Below, piece after piece: positions 47,364 to 57,187 of a DNA stretch of 64,000 nucleotides; the stretch's first letter is position 1, and every line of letters begins with the position of its first letter. The position numbers were made by a program, and so were the translations under genes. This stretch comes from Bacteroidales bacterium (GTDB lineage: Bacteria > Bacteroidota > Bacteroidia > Bacteroidales > F082). The stretch spans positions 1 to 64,000 of the forward strand of contig JAGYLH010000001.1 in the NCBI GenBank assembly GCA_018400955.1. Direction: 5' to 3'. Below the pieces are notes generated by a model. It did not search any database. It worked only from the letters and a program-made list of their open reading frames with translations, and was not told the origin of the DNA.

Positions 47364-49499
47364 CTATTGGTAGAAGCGCCAACTCAGGCCAAAATAGAAA
47401 AATGGGTCGCGCTGCGGATAACCAGGAGTTGTATAATAGTTATACTCGCCCATCAGGGCATATAAATTGGTGTATTTTATGTACAAATTGGTGCGTTTTA
47501 CTTTCAGCCCTAAGAATACATCCAAATAAGGGTAACCCCCGATTTTCTTTTCATTCTGCAAATAAAAACTACGCAAGGCAGGCATATAAGCATTGGCATA
47601 ATAGGGTGTATTGTAGCTTATGCTAAAACCAGGCAATATGGTTGCCGCACTATTGAAAAGCGATTGTGTAAATGTAAACTTCATGCGGCCTGAAAAATCG
47701 GGCAATGCCAAAAGGCTATCCCTATCACTTTTTTGGTAATTCAGGGAGCCGGCAATATCAAATTTACCAAGCTTCAGTTTTATTGCTGTAAAAAGATGCA
47801 AAACATTGATCGTTACTGTTGCTTGCTCAGGAAGCGCCTGATAGTTAAGATAAACATGACGGTCGAGCACATTCAGGTTTGCGCCCGCACTAAAGCCTTT
47901 CAATTCGTAGCTTCCAGTAAAGGAAACATAGCGCGATTTGTCAAAACTATTGTCCCAATTAAAATAATTTGAATGCAATCGCTGATACAACCACGAGGGG
48001 CTTTGGTTGATTATACTAAGTTCGAAATGCAGGCTTCCGATATTACGTCCGGTTGTACCCAGGTATTGCCGCCAGCGTGCATCTAATTTTAAGTCGCCTT
48101 CTGCATAATCACCTCTGATATATTCCAAACGCCCATCCAGATAGGACGAACGAAACAAGCCTATCCGGATGCCTGCATAAGGCTTATATTGAGAATAACT
48201 ATTTCTGTTTTCGTCTCTTATCAGTGTGTCAAATCCGGGGTAGAGTTGGTGCTTTATAAATTGATGCTCAATCCCTCCATAAAGATAAAAAGGAATTTCT
48301 TCTGTATGTTTTTGATAACCAAGTGTACTCCACTGCAAACTGTTACGAAAGCTATCCTGAAAAATGGAATCGTGGGTTCCCACCGTATCGATTGGAGGAC
48401 CGAAGCGCTGATAAAAAGCCACCTGTGGGCTTTCATCCGTATAAAGCATTTGGTTTCGGGCGTAAACCATACGATGGGTAATGCGTCCAATACTTATGCG
48501 TTGCTTTTGTCCGGTAAAATCAATCCCCCCCTTCAAAGGGCGCGAAAGATTAACATATTGTTCAATACCGAAGCCTGAATGCTTTAAAACATTATTGGCA
48601 TTCATCAAATTCACTGAGATGATGCGACGATCATCCTCAATATTGTTTTCGAAAATGCTGTCAGCAACCAAACCTCCATTTTCTTGCATTTGCAGCTTAT
48701 TGTAAAGGTAATAGGCAGATATAGCATAGCGTTCATTTTTCGTGCTATATCGCCCACTAAGGTAAACCCCATTATTATCACTTTTACTTCTTGTATATGG
48801 ACCTGGTGCATTTACCAGAAAAAACTCCAAACCGGCATATAGGCGTGGGGCAAGTGCCCGCGAAAAGCTCAGGTTCAAATGCTGTTCTTTTTTAGAACCC
48901 ATCGTATAATTAATCCTTGTATATGGTTGATGAGGCATCAGCTGGCGTATTTGACCATCACGCATAATATATTTTTGGAACACATGGGCTTTCATATCAA
49001 AGCCGTTATAAAACGGAATATCAAGCAGATGACTTTGGTGCGCCAATCCGGTATTGCTCAAAGTGGCATAATTGTGAATTCCTTTTGTAAGCAAATCAAA
49101 ATCAACTGACTCAATCTGCGATGTATCTACTGTATAGATAGCCCCAAGGTAAAGGCTATCAAAATGTTGAACAAAATAATCTACCCGGTTCGAATCTACT
49201 ACAATTTGGGGCAAAACCGGCTTGACTGCCACCCGCTTTTGAAGGCTGTCCTTTATAAGTGTATCATTTACAGTGAAAAGAGAATCCAGCACAACATCAA
49301 CAAGGGTGTCTCCATCAAATTGAAACAGGGTATCCGACCTGGATATTAACAATGAATCAGGTTGCTCTGTAAGGATCGTATCCGGCTTAGGAAGATACCC
49401 TACATCCAAGCTATCTGATTGGGCATGAACTAACTTACCCATCAAGCCAAAAAAAATAACAGAAATGAATAAAAAGAGAAAGCGTTGCATAAGCCGCAA
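47364..49499 (-). CDS. Putative porin, large outer-membrane beta-barrel
   Basis: The 711-aa protein has a signal peptide (LFLFISVIFFGLMGKLVHAQS), a disordered Asp/Ser-rich stretch (about 25-110), and then a long set of amphipathic beta-strands to the C-terminus, which ends in WRFYQ. The pattern fits the Bacteroidota 'putative porin' family (PF14121-like). Met1 at 49499 or Met4 at 49490 could be the start. Substrate unknown. Confidence 0.8.
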   Translation of the reverse strand: MRLMQRFLFLFISVIFFGLMGKLVHAQSDSLDVGYLPKPDTILTEQPDSLLISRSDTLFQFDGDTLVDVVLDSLFTVNDTLIKDSLQKRVAVKPVLPQIVVDSNRVDYFVQHFDSLYLGAIYTVDTSQIESVDFDLLTKGIHNYATLSNTGLAHQSHLLDIPFYNGFDMKAHVFQKYIMRDGQIRQLMPHQPYTRINYTMGSKKEQHLNLSFSRALAPRLYAGLEFFLVNAPGPYTRSKSDNNGVYLSGRYSTKNERYAISAYYLYNKLQMQENGGLVADSIFENNIEDDRRIISVNLMNANNVLKHSGFGIEQYVNLSRPLKGGIDFTGQKQRISIGRITHRMVYARNQMLYTDESPQVAFYQRFGPPIDTVGTHDSIFQDSFRNSLQWSTLGYQKHTEEIPFYLYGGIEHQFIKHQLYPGFDTLIRDENRNSYSQYKPYAGIRIGLFRSSYLDGRLEYIRGDYAEGDLKLDARWRQYLGTTGRNIGSLHFELSIINQSPSWLYQRLHSNYFNWDNSFDKSRYVSFTGSYELKGFSAGANLNVLDRHVYLNYQALPEQATVTINVLHLFTAIKLKLGKFDIAGSLNYQKSDRDSLLALPDFSGRMKFTFTQSLFNSAATILPGFSISYNTPYYANAYMPALRSFYLQNEKKIGGYPYLDVFLGLKVKRTNLYIKYTNLYALMGEYNYYTTPGYPQRDPFFYFGLSWRFYQ

Positions 49500-49757
49500 A
49501 ATTAAAGATAATAACGGTTAACAGCCTATTGTATTTGATTTGAACGAAAGAAATCCAAACCATGATCAGAACTCCGCAAGAAAATACTATTTCAAAGCTT
49601 TTATAGTTTATAAAGAAAACAGCACGATATTTGCAAAAAAGAAGCCAATTATTAACCTTTACAAGTCACAAAAAAACAAACTGACATGAATGCAACCTTT
49701 GCTTATGCTGTAGCGTCTCAGAATTGCATGCTGCCCGTTTGTGCATTTGATAGCTAA

Positions 49758-50306
49758 ATGGACGAAAAGCAACTCCTTAAGGATTGCCTGAAAGGTGATG
49801 TAAAAGCTCAAAAGCATTTTTATGAGCAGTTTGCCCCCAAAATGTATGGGGTTTGTTTGCGCTATGCTAAGGATAGAAGCACAGCAGAGGACTACTTGCA
49901 AGAAGCTTTTGTGAAGGTATTTACCAGGTTAAAAAGCTATCGCAGTGAGGGTTCGCTCGAAGGCTGGGTACGCAGAGTGGTTGTTAACTGCTGTCTTGAA
50001 CAGTTGCGCAAATCAGACATACTGAAATACAGTATTGAACTAAATTACGCACACCAAATAACTGACACAGATGCAAACATATCAGAACAAATACACGCAA
50101 CCCAATTGCTGGAACATATACGCTCGCTCCCACCGGGTTTCAGGACAGTTTTTAACCTCTTCGCCATTGAAGGATATTCTCACAAAGAGATTGCCGGATT
50201 ACTCCAAATTAGCGAAGGTACGTCGAAATCGCAATACGCGCGGGCGCGTGTTTGGCTTCAACATAAGTTGGAAAAAGAATCATCAATAGAAAATGACAGA
50301 GCATAA
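49758..50306 (+). CDS. ECF-type RNA polymerase sigma factor
   Basis: The 182-aa protein has sigma region 2 (YEQFAPKMYGVCLRYAKDRS, DYLQEAFVKVFTRLKSY) and region 4 (LPPGFRTVFNLFAIEGYSHKEIAGLLQ, then SKSQYARARVWLQ), with no other domain. This is a standard extracytoplasmic-function sigma factor. Its last 14 nt overlap the next gene, whose membrane-spanning product is the likely regulator. Confidence 0.95.
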   Translation: MDEKQLLKDCLKGDVKAQKHFYEQFAPKMYGVCLRYAKDRSTAEDYLQEAFVKVFTRLKSYRSEGSLEGWVRRVVVNCCLEQLRKSDILKYSIELNYAHQITDTDANISEQIHATQLLEHIRSLPPGFRTVFNLFAIEGYSHKEIAGLLQISEGTSKSQYARARVWLQHKLEKESSIENDRA

Positions 50307-51561
50307 AGATCGTATTAAGGACCTTTTTAAAGCAGGGCTGGAGCACTATGAAGTTACTCCCCCACCCCATATCTGGCATGGAATAGTGCAGCAGAAGAAT
50401 CACCGAAAAACAGTGATGTGGAAATGGTCAGCTGCTGCTGCCGCTGCATTGCTGCTGCTTAGTCTTGGCACTTGGTTTATACTTAATCAGGAGGAATACG
50501 ATAACTATGCTGAAAAACCAGTAGAAGCAAGCACAGAATCAACAAGCGTTGTTGAAGCGGAAACCACAAAACCATCAGAATCAGTGCGTTTTGCTAAAGA
50601 AGAAATTTTGGCCGATCTTAAGCAAAAAGCTGCTGATAAACCCAAACCTAAGACATTAGCTACAGTTAATAAAACTGATGAGAAACAATTTACAGAGCTA
50701 ACGCCAACAGAATCAACAACGATAGAAGTATCAGCCCTAATAGCCGATGAATCCAGCGGGGTTGAGCCAATAGAGACATCTGCAGATACAGAAACAGCTA
50801 TTTCAAATACCCAACTGCTGTCGAAATATCTGGCTGAACTTGAAGAGCTTTCAGATATCCATCGCGATCTGATGGAAGCACGCAAAACAGACAATAAGTG
50901 GAACCTGGCTATGGCTTATGGCACGAACCCTAATTTCTCGATGCCAGCCGAAGAATATGCAATCGCACCTGAAAGGGCTACTTTTGAAGTGGATGATTTT
51001 ACGAATGATATGGCGGAGGAAACTGGCTATTATGCTCAAATAGAAAGCACCCAGCACCGACACCCACTCAGCTTTGGCCTTTTAACCGGCTTACCCTTGA
51101 GCACACGCTTGCAATTTGAAAGTGGATTGGTATATACCCGTCTTTCAACCATCAGCCTCACTTATGTGATGAATGGATGGCAAAATGAATACGAAAGCAA
51201 CCTTCATTATGTGGGCATCCCCATAGGATTGCGTTTTGAATTTTTGCAACGGCGCCTGTTCAGCTTATTTATCAGCCAGGCAGCGATTTTTGAAAAAGGG
51301 ATTCGGGCTTCGAATACAACCACGAATTTTCAAGATGGTGTGCTTACAAGCAGTGAAACTACTTTTGGCGAAGTAAAGGGATTTCAATTATCATCACTCA
51401 GCAGCATTGGTGCTGACTTAGCCATAACCAAGCAATTCAGCCTGTATGCCCAAGGGGGGGTGCAGTTTTTCTTCCTGAACGAAAAACAGCCATACAACAT
51501 CCGTAGCACACGCACAGCATGGCCGTCCATGCAAACAGGATTGCGTTACCGCTTCAAATAG
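50293..51561 (+). CDS. Probable sigma regulator: cytoplasmic segment, single TM helix and C-terminal beta-barrel
   Basis: A 422-aa protein. Residues 1-43 are cytoplasmic (FKAGLEHYEVTPPPHIWHGI), 44-64 form one strong membrane helix (SAAAAAALLLLSLGTWFIL), 65-235 are low-complexity acidic/Ser/Thr (periplasmic linker), and 250-422 show PorT-like outer-membrane beta-strands (LSFGLLTGLPLSTRLQFESG, ending MQTGLRYRFK). No cleavable signal peptide is present. The gene overlaps the sigma gene by 14 nt. An anti-sigma role for the N-terminus is inferred from position, not from a recognised domain. Confidence 0.75.
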   Translation: MTEHKDRIKDLFKAGLEHYEVTPPPHIWHGIVQQKNHRKTVMWKWSAAAAAALLLLSLGTWFILNQEEYDNYAEKPVEASTESTSVVEAETTKPSESVRFAKEEILADLKQKAADKPKPKTLATVNKTDEKQFTELTPTESTTIEVSALIADESSGVEPIETSADTETAISNTQLLSKYLAELEELSDIHRDLMEARKTDNKWNLAMAYGTNPNFSMPAEEYAIAPERATFEVDDFTNDMAEETGYYAQIESTQHRHPLSFGLLTGLPLSTRLQFESGLVYTRLSTISLTYVMNGWQNEYESNLHYVGIPIGLRFEFLQRRLFSLFISQAAIFEKGIRASNTTTNFQDGVLTSSETTFGEVKGFQLSSLSSIGADLAITKQFSLYAQGGVQFFFLNEKQPYNIRSTRTAWPSMQTGLRYRFK

Positions 51562-51628
51562 CCGAAATTAAAAATGTGTGCAACCGCTGCTACATTTCAT
51601 GCATCTTAGGCGCAAAGAATCACACATC

Positions 51629-52921
51629 ATGAAAACAAAATCAAACCAAAAGATTTTATTGGCATTGAGTCTTATCGCTTTGCTTTTCCTGAATGCTTGC
51701 CGCGACAAGATTTACGAAAAAGTAACCTACACTGCCAATGTTCCTGTTTATATGGAATTCGATACGTTTCGCCAGGCAGTGCTCAAAAGCGATGCCCAGG
51801 AAATGGTAAACCCAGGAAAAATATATTTTAAAGACAATGTGATCTTTATCAATGAGGTTCATGAAGGAATTCATTTGATCAACAACAGTAATCCTGCTTC
51901 TCCAGAATTCATTGCATTTATCGAGATTCCTGGCAATGTGGACATCGCTATCAAAGGCAATATTTTATATGCCGACAGCTATATCGACCTCGTTGCCTTG
52001 GATATCAGCGACCCATTCAACCCGGTTGAAATTGACAGGCTTGCAGACGCATTCCCCAATGTGCTGCCACCCTTTAATATTAACTATCCGGTTTATGGCC
52101 TCGATTTCAAAAAAGGCGTAGTAGTAGGTTGGGAAACGAAAGAAATAACCGAAATGATTGAGCGCGGATCATATTACCGTGGCGATATGGCACACTTTGA
52201 TGGCATCGCAGCCCCAAATCTCGGTTCATCCGAAATAAGTATCAGCCAGGGAAATACCGGAACAGGAGGATCAATGGCACGGTTTACTTTAACAAATAAC
52301 CACCTCTACGCCGTCCACAACGAAAACCTTAAAGTGTTCAATATAACTGCTACACCTGGGATTTTTAAGGAAAACGAAATATTTCTTGAGCGATTGGTTG
52401 AGACCATCTTTCCATACGACAATAAATTGTTTTTAGGCACCACCACAGGGATGCTTGTGTATGGTCTTTCAAACCCTGCCCTACCCAATTTCATTTCAGT
52501 TTTTGAACATATCAGTTCATGTGATCCTGTTGTGGTTGAGGGCAATCTTGCATATGTTACCCTGCGCTCGGGGACAATGTGTGGCGGCTTTACCAACCAA
52601 TTGGACGTAGTGGATATTTCCTCCATCGAAAATCCTTTTCTGGTAAAAACCTACCCCATGTTTAACCCGCACGGTTTGGGCATCGACAATGGCACGCTTT
52701 TTATATGCGACGGTGATGCCGGGCTGAAGGTTTACAGCACCGAAGACCCGATGACCATCCACCAGAACCAACTGGCCCATTTTAATGATATTAAAACATT
52801 TGATGTAATTCCTTTGAATGGCCTGCTCGTACTTATTGGTGCCGACGGGCTTTACCAATACGATTATACTGACCTGGAAAACCTCATTCTGCTTAGTCAC
52901 ATGCCCGTTACACGTCCTTAA
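51629..52921 (+). CDS. LVIVD-repeat beta-propeller lipoprotein
   Basis: A 430-aa lipoprotein with signal ILLALSLIALLFLNAC (lipobox Cys about 23). The body has the ALDISDPFNPVEI and VVDISSIENPFLV motifs of LVIVD repeats, which form beta-propellers. Likely at the outer membrane. It follows the barrel gene by 67 nt and precedes the OMP gene by 17 nt, so it belongs to the sigma operon. The ATG at 51629 is chosen because it opens the signal peptide; an upstream ATG at 51578 adds a poor leader. Confidence 0.82.
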   Translation: MKTKSNQKILLALSLIALLFLNACRDKIYEKVTYTANVPVYMEFDTFRQAVLKSDAQEMVNPGKIYFKDNVIFINEVHEGIHLINNSNPASPEFIAFIEIPGNVDIAIKGNILYADSYIDLVALDISDPFNPVEIDRLADAFPNVLPPFNINYPVYGLDFKKGVVVGWETKEITEMIERGSYYRGDMAHFDGIAAPNLGSSEISISQGNTGTGGSMARFTLTNNHLYAVHNENLKVFNITATPGIFKENEIFLERLVETIFPYDNKLFLGTTTGMLVYGLSNPALPNFISVFEHISSCDPVVVEGNLAYVTLRSGTMCGGFTNQLDVVDISSIENPFLVKTYPMFNPHGLGIDNGTLFICDGDAGLKVYSTEDPMTIHQNQLAHFNDIKTFDVIPLNGLLVLIGADGLYQYDYTDLENLILLSHMPVTRP

Positions 52922-52938
52922 TTTATTATTGAAAATTG

Positions 52939-53691
52939 ATGAAAACACCCATTTTTTATTTTGTTCTTGTGTTAATGGGCGGGCTGCTGTCTCAAAAGGC
53001 AGCAGCCCAAACTTTTGTTCCGGATACAGTTTACCTGCAATCAGGGTCAGCGGTTTTTGGAAAAATAACAGAGGCTGACAGCGTTCAGGGTATTACTATT
53101 GTGAATTCATGTGGAATTGAAAAAATACATCCACAGTCAATCGAGCGGATAGCCCGCTTTGCCCCAAAAGAAAAACCTGCCAGGCCTCCTATTGGTTATT
53201 TTAACCTTAGTTCAGCAGGTCTGCTGGCAGGCTACGGTGATAATGGTTTTATACCCATTCCATCGCTCACAACCATCAATGGAATATATTTCAATGAAAA
53301 GTTTTTTATCGGCTTGGGAATAGGTTTTGAATACTACAATTGGAGCACGATGCCCCTTTTCGCATCAGGAACCTATTTGATGCGTCCGGATGTATTTAGC
53401 CCTTATGTTTCAGTGAAACTTGGCTATAGCTTTGCCCTTGAAAAATATAGTCGTGTAAATTATAATGGTTTCGATATGCGCAATTTTGGCGGTGTATTGC
53501 TCAGTCCCGAAGCCGGAATCAGCATACCCATTGGCGAGTTCAGTAATATATTGCTCGGACTGGGTTATCATTTTCAGGAATTATCGGAAGAGAAGCCGCA
53601 ATACTGGAGCAGCCAAAGTGACGCCCCGCCAAGCCGGGTTTACACCAATTATAACCGCATATCTTTGCGGGTTGGATTTTTGTTCAGGTAA
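52939..53691 (+). CDS. Outer-membrane beta-barrel protein, function unknown
   Basis: The 250-aa protein has a signal peptide (FYFVLVLMGGLLSQKAAAQ), a short N-terminal region with a small domain (DTVYLQSGSAVFGKITEADS), and then about eight amphipathic strands with Tyr/Gly pairs (FFIGLGIGFEYYNWST, YVSVKLGYSFALEKY, LLGLGYHFQEL), ending RVGFLFR. Not assigned to a family. Same strand and 17 nt after the LVIVD lipoprotein. Confidence 0.7.
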   Translation: MKTPIFYFVLVLMGGLLSQKAAAQTFVPDTVYLQSGSAVFGKITEADSVQGITIVNSCGIEKIHPQSIERIARFAPKEKPARPPIGYFNLSSAGLLAGYGDNGFIPIPSLTTINGIYFNEKFFIGLGIGFEYYNWSTMPLFASGTYLMRPDVFSPYVSVKLGYSFALEKYSRVNYNGFDMRNFGGVLLSPEAGISIPIGEFSNILLGLGYHFQELSEEKPQYWSSQSDAPPSRVYTNYNRISLRVGFLFR

Positions 53692-53710
53692 CAACCAATT
53701 CTTTAAAGCG

Positions 53711-54115
53711 ATGAAGCAAATATTATAGATCAGCCTGGTGTTTCTTATGTTTACGCAGTGCAAAAAAGGAGATGAAAAAGCGTGTACCGATGTATTCTGG
53801 CTTATTACGGTAAGTTTGAAAAATCTAGCGGGGCAAGCCATTGTCCCGGATAGCTATTACGTTGTTGTTCATCAGCCTTTCCATGACACTGTAATCACAC
53901 ATGAAAATAATTACGGGACAGGGCCATTAAGTTCAGAAATCATCCTGTTGACCGACAATGAGATGACCTTCACAACCGAAAGCGGGATTTTATTCAATCT
54001 CACGGCCTATTTCGATGGGGAAAAACGGGTAAACGAAAGCTACCTGATTCGCAACGATGGGTGCCATATCGAGCTGGTAATCGGTAATACTACCATTATT
54101 GTAAGTGAGCCCTAA
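53711..54115 (+). pseudogene. Small lipoprotein with a TAG stop inside its signal peptide
   Basis: The frame MKQIL, TAG (53726-53728), ISLVFLMFTQCKKGDEK restores a typical lipoprotein signal (FTQC lipobox) if the TAG is read through. After it comes a 120-aa body (LTDNEMTFTTESGILFNLTAYFDG and others) ending at 54115. Either the lipoprotein is lost, or translation restarts at the GTG at 53738, which would remove half of the signal. It lies 19 nt after the OMP gene. Confidence 0.6.
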
Positions 54116-54214
54116 ATATTAATTGTGTGTTTCCTCATTTTCATGACATTAATGGATACAAATTAATTGATCAATAATGCATACTTTTTGTATCGATCAT
54201 GTCATATAGTTGGA

Positions 54215-54243
54215 TTGCTGTTGGTAAAAATGTTGTAAATTTG
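54215..54243 (+). promoter_or_regulatory. Promoter of the DUF1028 gene
   Basis: TTG (54215-54217), an 18-nt spacer and TAAATTTG (54236-54243), 22 nt before the ATG. Confidence 0.5.
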
Positions 54244-54265
54244 ACCAAAACAAATAACCAAAGCC

Positions 54266-55267
54266 ATGAAAACAGTTCCATTTCTTATTCTATTGGGCTT
54301 GTTAATTACTTCTTCATCAATTACAGGCCAGGACACTTTTAGTATTGTTGCCGTTGATACAATCACCGGCGAATTGGGCAGTGCCGGTGCCAGTTGCATT
54401 GGCGCACCGCAAATTCCGCAGGGATGTTATATCCTGAGTGATGTTATTCCGGGCATTGGCGTTATTCACACCCAGGCGTCCTACAATGCAGCCAATCAAA
54501 GCTACGCACGCAGCCTTATGCTGGATGGGATACCGCCAGAGGAAATGATTGAACTGCTGGTGCAAAACGATGTGGGCAACAACCCAAACATCAGGCAGTA
54601 CGGCATCGTTGATTTTTATACCGATTCACCGAGAACAGCAGCATATACTGGAGCCAATTGCCTCAACTATAAGAACCACATCGTTGGGCCTAACTATACC
54701 ATTCAGGGCAATATTCTGCTTGGGCAGCAAATACTTGACTCTATGGAAGCTCGTTTTTTGGCCACAGAGGGCGAACTGGCCTGCAAATTGATGGCAGCCA
54801 TGCAAGGCGCAAAAGTTGTTGGAGCCGACACACGTTGCATCAATGCAGGCATTTCAAGTCTTTCGGCATTTATTCGTGTGGCAAAACCAGATGACCCCAC
54901 TAACGAATTGTATCTTGACATCAATATTCCCTCAACCACCACTGGAGTAGATCCAATAGACTCCCTTCAGGTTTTGTTTGATTTGGAAATTAATTGCATT
55001 ATAACAGGCATGAGCAAGTCAACCCAAACAGAAAAATTCAGACTTTTTCCAAATCCGGCCGGTGATTTAATCCACATCGAATTTGAGCAGTTACCTGCCA
55101 GTCCATATGATATTGAAATTTTCGATGTGGCCGGAAACAAAGTAATAAGCCGTCGGGAAGAAAAGGGTCAACTGCAAATAAAGCATCAGTTGCCTCCCGG
55201 GATTTACAGCTTTCAAATCAGGGAAGCTGATGGCAGCACATTCAATAAAAAATTGATTGTTTATTGA
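54266..55267 (+). CDS. Secreted DUF1028 protein with T9SS sorting domain
   Basis: The 333-aa protein has a signal peptide (FLILLGLLITSSSITGQ), a DUF1028 domain (about 20-235; DTFSIVAVDTITGELGSAGA, VIHTQASYNAANQSYA, GANCLNYKNHIVG), and a C-terminal type A sorting domain (about 255-333; FRLFPNPAGDLIHIEF). DUF1028 is an Ntn-hydrolase-like fold of unknown substrate. The Thr after GELGSAGAS may act as a nucleophile region, not proven. Exported by the Por system. Confidence 0.85.
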   Translation: MKTVPFLILLGLLITSSSITGQDTFSIVAVDTITGELGSAGASCIGAPQIPQGCYILSDVIPGIGVIHTQASYNAANQSYARSLMLDGIPPEEMIELLVQNDVGNNPNIRQYGIVDFYTDSPRTAAYTGANCLNYKNHIVGPNYTIQGNILLGQQILDSMEARFLATEGELACKLMAAMQGAKVVGADTRCINAGISSLSAFIRVAKPDDPTNELYLDINIPSTTTGVDPIDSLQVLFDLEINCIITGMSKSTQTEKFRLFPNPAGDLIHIEFEQLPASPYDIEIFDVAGNKVISRREEKGQLQIKHQLPPGIYSFQIREADGSTFNKKLIVY

Positions 55268-55456
55268 TTGCCCTCTGTTACTGCATCCCTGCTATATTTC
55301 GGTATGGGAGTTTATTTTTGCTAGGGCGGAATCTACAGCATTTGGCGCAAGGAACAATTTGACATTTCACTAAAATGCTGCGCTGAAAACCTGGAAAACA
55401 GATAATTTATAACCAGGTTTCACGTTGTAATTACAATCATTATTTTCTAAATATTT

Positions 55457-57115
55457 ATGACGCTACCCAACAACCGCTTGGTCCAGGAGAAGAAAATCAG
55501 AACAAGCTTTATCTATTTGATTTTATGTAGCATAACAGCGGTTTTGTTACTCAATTCGTGCGAAGCACCTCCTCCTAAAGGCATTTCGCGCAACTCCTGG
55601 TACATCTGTGAAGAACTAAACCTTGCATTTCGGTTTCAAACAAGCAAACATGGCGAATATATCGGACTGAATAAAGCACTTGCCAAACCCAAATCGTTCA
55701 GGCTGAAACACTACAGAAAAGCATCCAGGTTCAAATTCAACGACAGGAAAAACCTAAAAGGAGAGTTGATAGTAAAAAACGACAGTTTGATATTTATTAT
55801 GGATGACCGACCCTATGTATTCATTCCTGAAGCAAGAATTCCCTTACCAAAGTCGCCTCATCGTTATGAAAATGAACTTTTTGAAGAAGTATCAGTTACT
55901 GAAACCATATATGGACATGCCCGTGGTTTTTATTCTTCAAAACAGATAGAAAAGCGCGAAAACAAAAGCTATGGGCAGGTAATTTTTGATGTTGCCGAAG
56001 AGCTCGGTTCAAACCTGCTGAAAAGCGAAATACCCCTGCAAATGGATATTTATCAAGCCATTGGCGATGAGGAACCAAACCGGCCCCTGATAGTCTTGAT
56101 GCATGGCGGTGCCTTTATTGCCGGTGACAAGAGAGATGAATTGGTTTCAACACTCGCCATGCACTATGCCAGAAGGGGGTTTGTAGTGGCATCGGTAAAT
56201 TACAGATTGGGATACCTATTTTTGCCCGGCCGTTATGCCAATCTTGAGCGGGCTATTTACAGTGCTATTCAAGATATAAGAGCAGCTTTGCGGTACTTAT
56301 CGCATCACAGCAATCAATACCGTATCGACCCTGATTACATATATCTGGGAGGCAATAGTGCTGGTGGAATTTTATCCCTCAGTACGGCATTTATGAAAGA
56401 ATCGGATGTGTGGCCTAGTGCGGATGCCGGGGCTTTGGGACTGAGTCGCGATTTAGGCTGCCTCGATTGCTCAACCAATGATTTGTACGGTCCCTTTACC
56501 ATTCAGGCGGTTATCAATATGTGGGGGGCTGTTCATAGTCTGGACATACTTGATTCATGTAACATCCCTATTCTTTCTATTCATGGTGATAAAGATTTTG
56601 TTGTTCCTTATGGCCATGATTATCCTTTTACAGATGTAAGCCCAAAAGTATCTTCCTTTTTCAGCAGGAAATTACATGGCTCCTTCAGTATCCATAACTA
56701 TGCCGACACCACTGATTTGAACCACACACTTTATACTTTTGAAGGTCTGAAGCATGAGCCCCATTTTGATGAAGAACACCAGATGATTGCCAAAAACTAT
56801 CACATTATTCACGATCAGATACTCCACTTTATTAACAAACAACTTATTGACAAAACAATACGCCCTTTAGGCACTGACACCATAGTGCCAACTGATGCAC
56901 CTGCCATTTACAAGGCTGAACATCCATTTTATGAGCAGGTATCTTTTGATTGCAACCATTGCCTTATCCATAAACAGTCCTCAAATACAGCCGAAATCAT
57001 CTGGCTGGATGACAAAAAGGATTACACTTTGTATTTCGCAGCTACAGGTCCTCATGGACAGGTTTATGCAGACAGCATGTCTATTTTGGTCAATAATAAT
57101 TTGAAAAACAATTAG
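55457..57115 (+). CDS. Alpha/beta-hydrolase esterase lipoprotein
   Basis: A 552-aa lipoprotein (lipobox LLNSC, Cys about 35). The N-terminal about 170 residues are unassigned beta-rich sequence (possibly carbohydrate- or membrane-facing). The esterase domain (about 185-460) has the oxyanion motif LMHGGAFIAGDKRD, the nucleophile elbow GGNSAGGILS (Ser), the Asp motif IHGDKDFVVP, and the His in LKHEPHFDEEH. The layout matches carboxylesterase/feruloyl-esterase-like enzymes. Substrate not known. Confidence 0.85.
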   Translation: MTLPNNRLVQEKKIRTSFIYLILCSITAVLLLNSCEAPPPKGISRNSWYICEELNLAFRFQTSKHGEYIGLNKALAKPKSFRLKHYRKASRFKFNDRKNLKGELIVKNDSLIFIMDDRPYVFIPEARIPLPKSPHRYENELFEEVSVTETIYGHARGFYSSKQIEKRENKSYGQVIFDVAEELGSNLLKSEIPLQMDIYQAIGDEEPNRPLIVLMHGGAFIAGDKRDELVSTLAMHYARRGFVVASVNYRLGYLFLPGRYANLERAIYSAIQDIRAALRYLSHHSNQYRIDPDYIYLGGNSAGGILSLSTAFMKESDVWPSADAGALGLSRDLGCLDCSTNDLYGPFTIQAVINMWGAVHSLDILDSCNIPILSIHGDKDFVVPYGHDYPFTDVSPKVSSFFSRKLHGSFSIHNYADTTDLNHTLYTFEGLKHEPHFDEEHQMIAKNYHIIHDQILHFINKQLIDKTIRPLGTDTIVPTDAPAIYKAEHPFYEQVSFDCNHCLIHKQSSNTAEIIWLDDKKDYTLYFAATGPHGQVYADSMSILVNNNLKNN

Positions 57116-57144
57116 TTGCCTGCATAAATAGCAGTATTACTTAA

Positions 57145-57179
57145 TAAAAAAAAGAGCTGCCAAACATCGACAACTCTTT
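57145..57179 (-). terminator. Terminator of tRNA-Arg
   Basis: On the minus strand, AAAGAGTTG pairs with CAGCTCTTT (one G-U) and is followed by a T-run. It can also serve the esterase gene on the other strand. Confidence 0.7.
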
Positions 57180-57187
57180 ATTCTACG

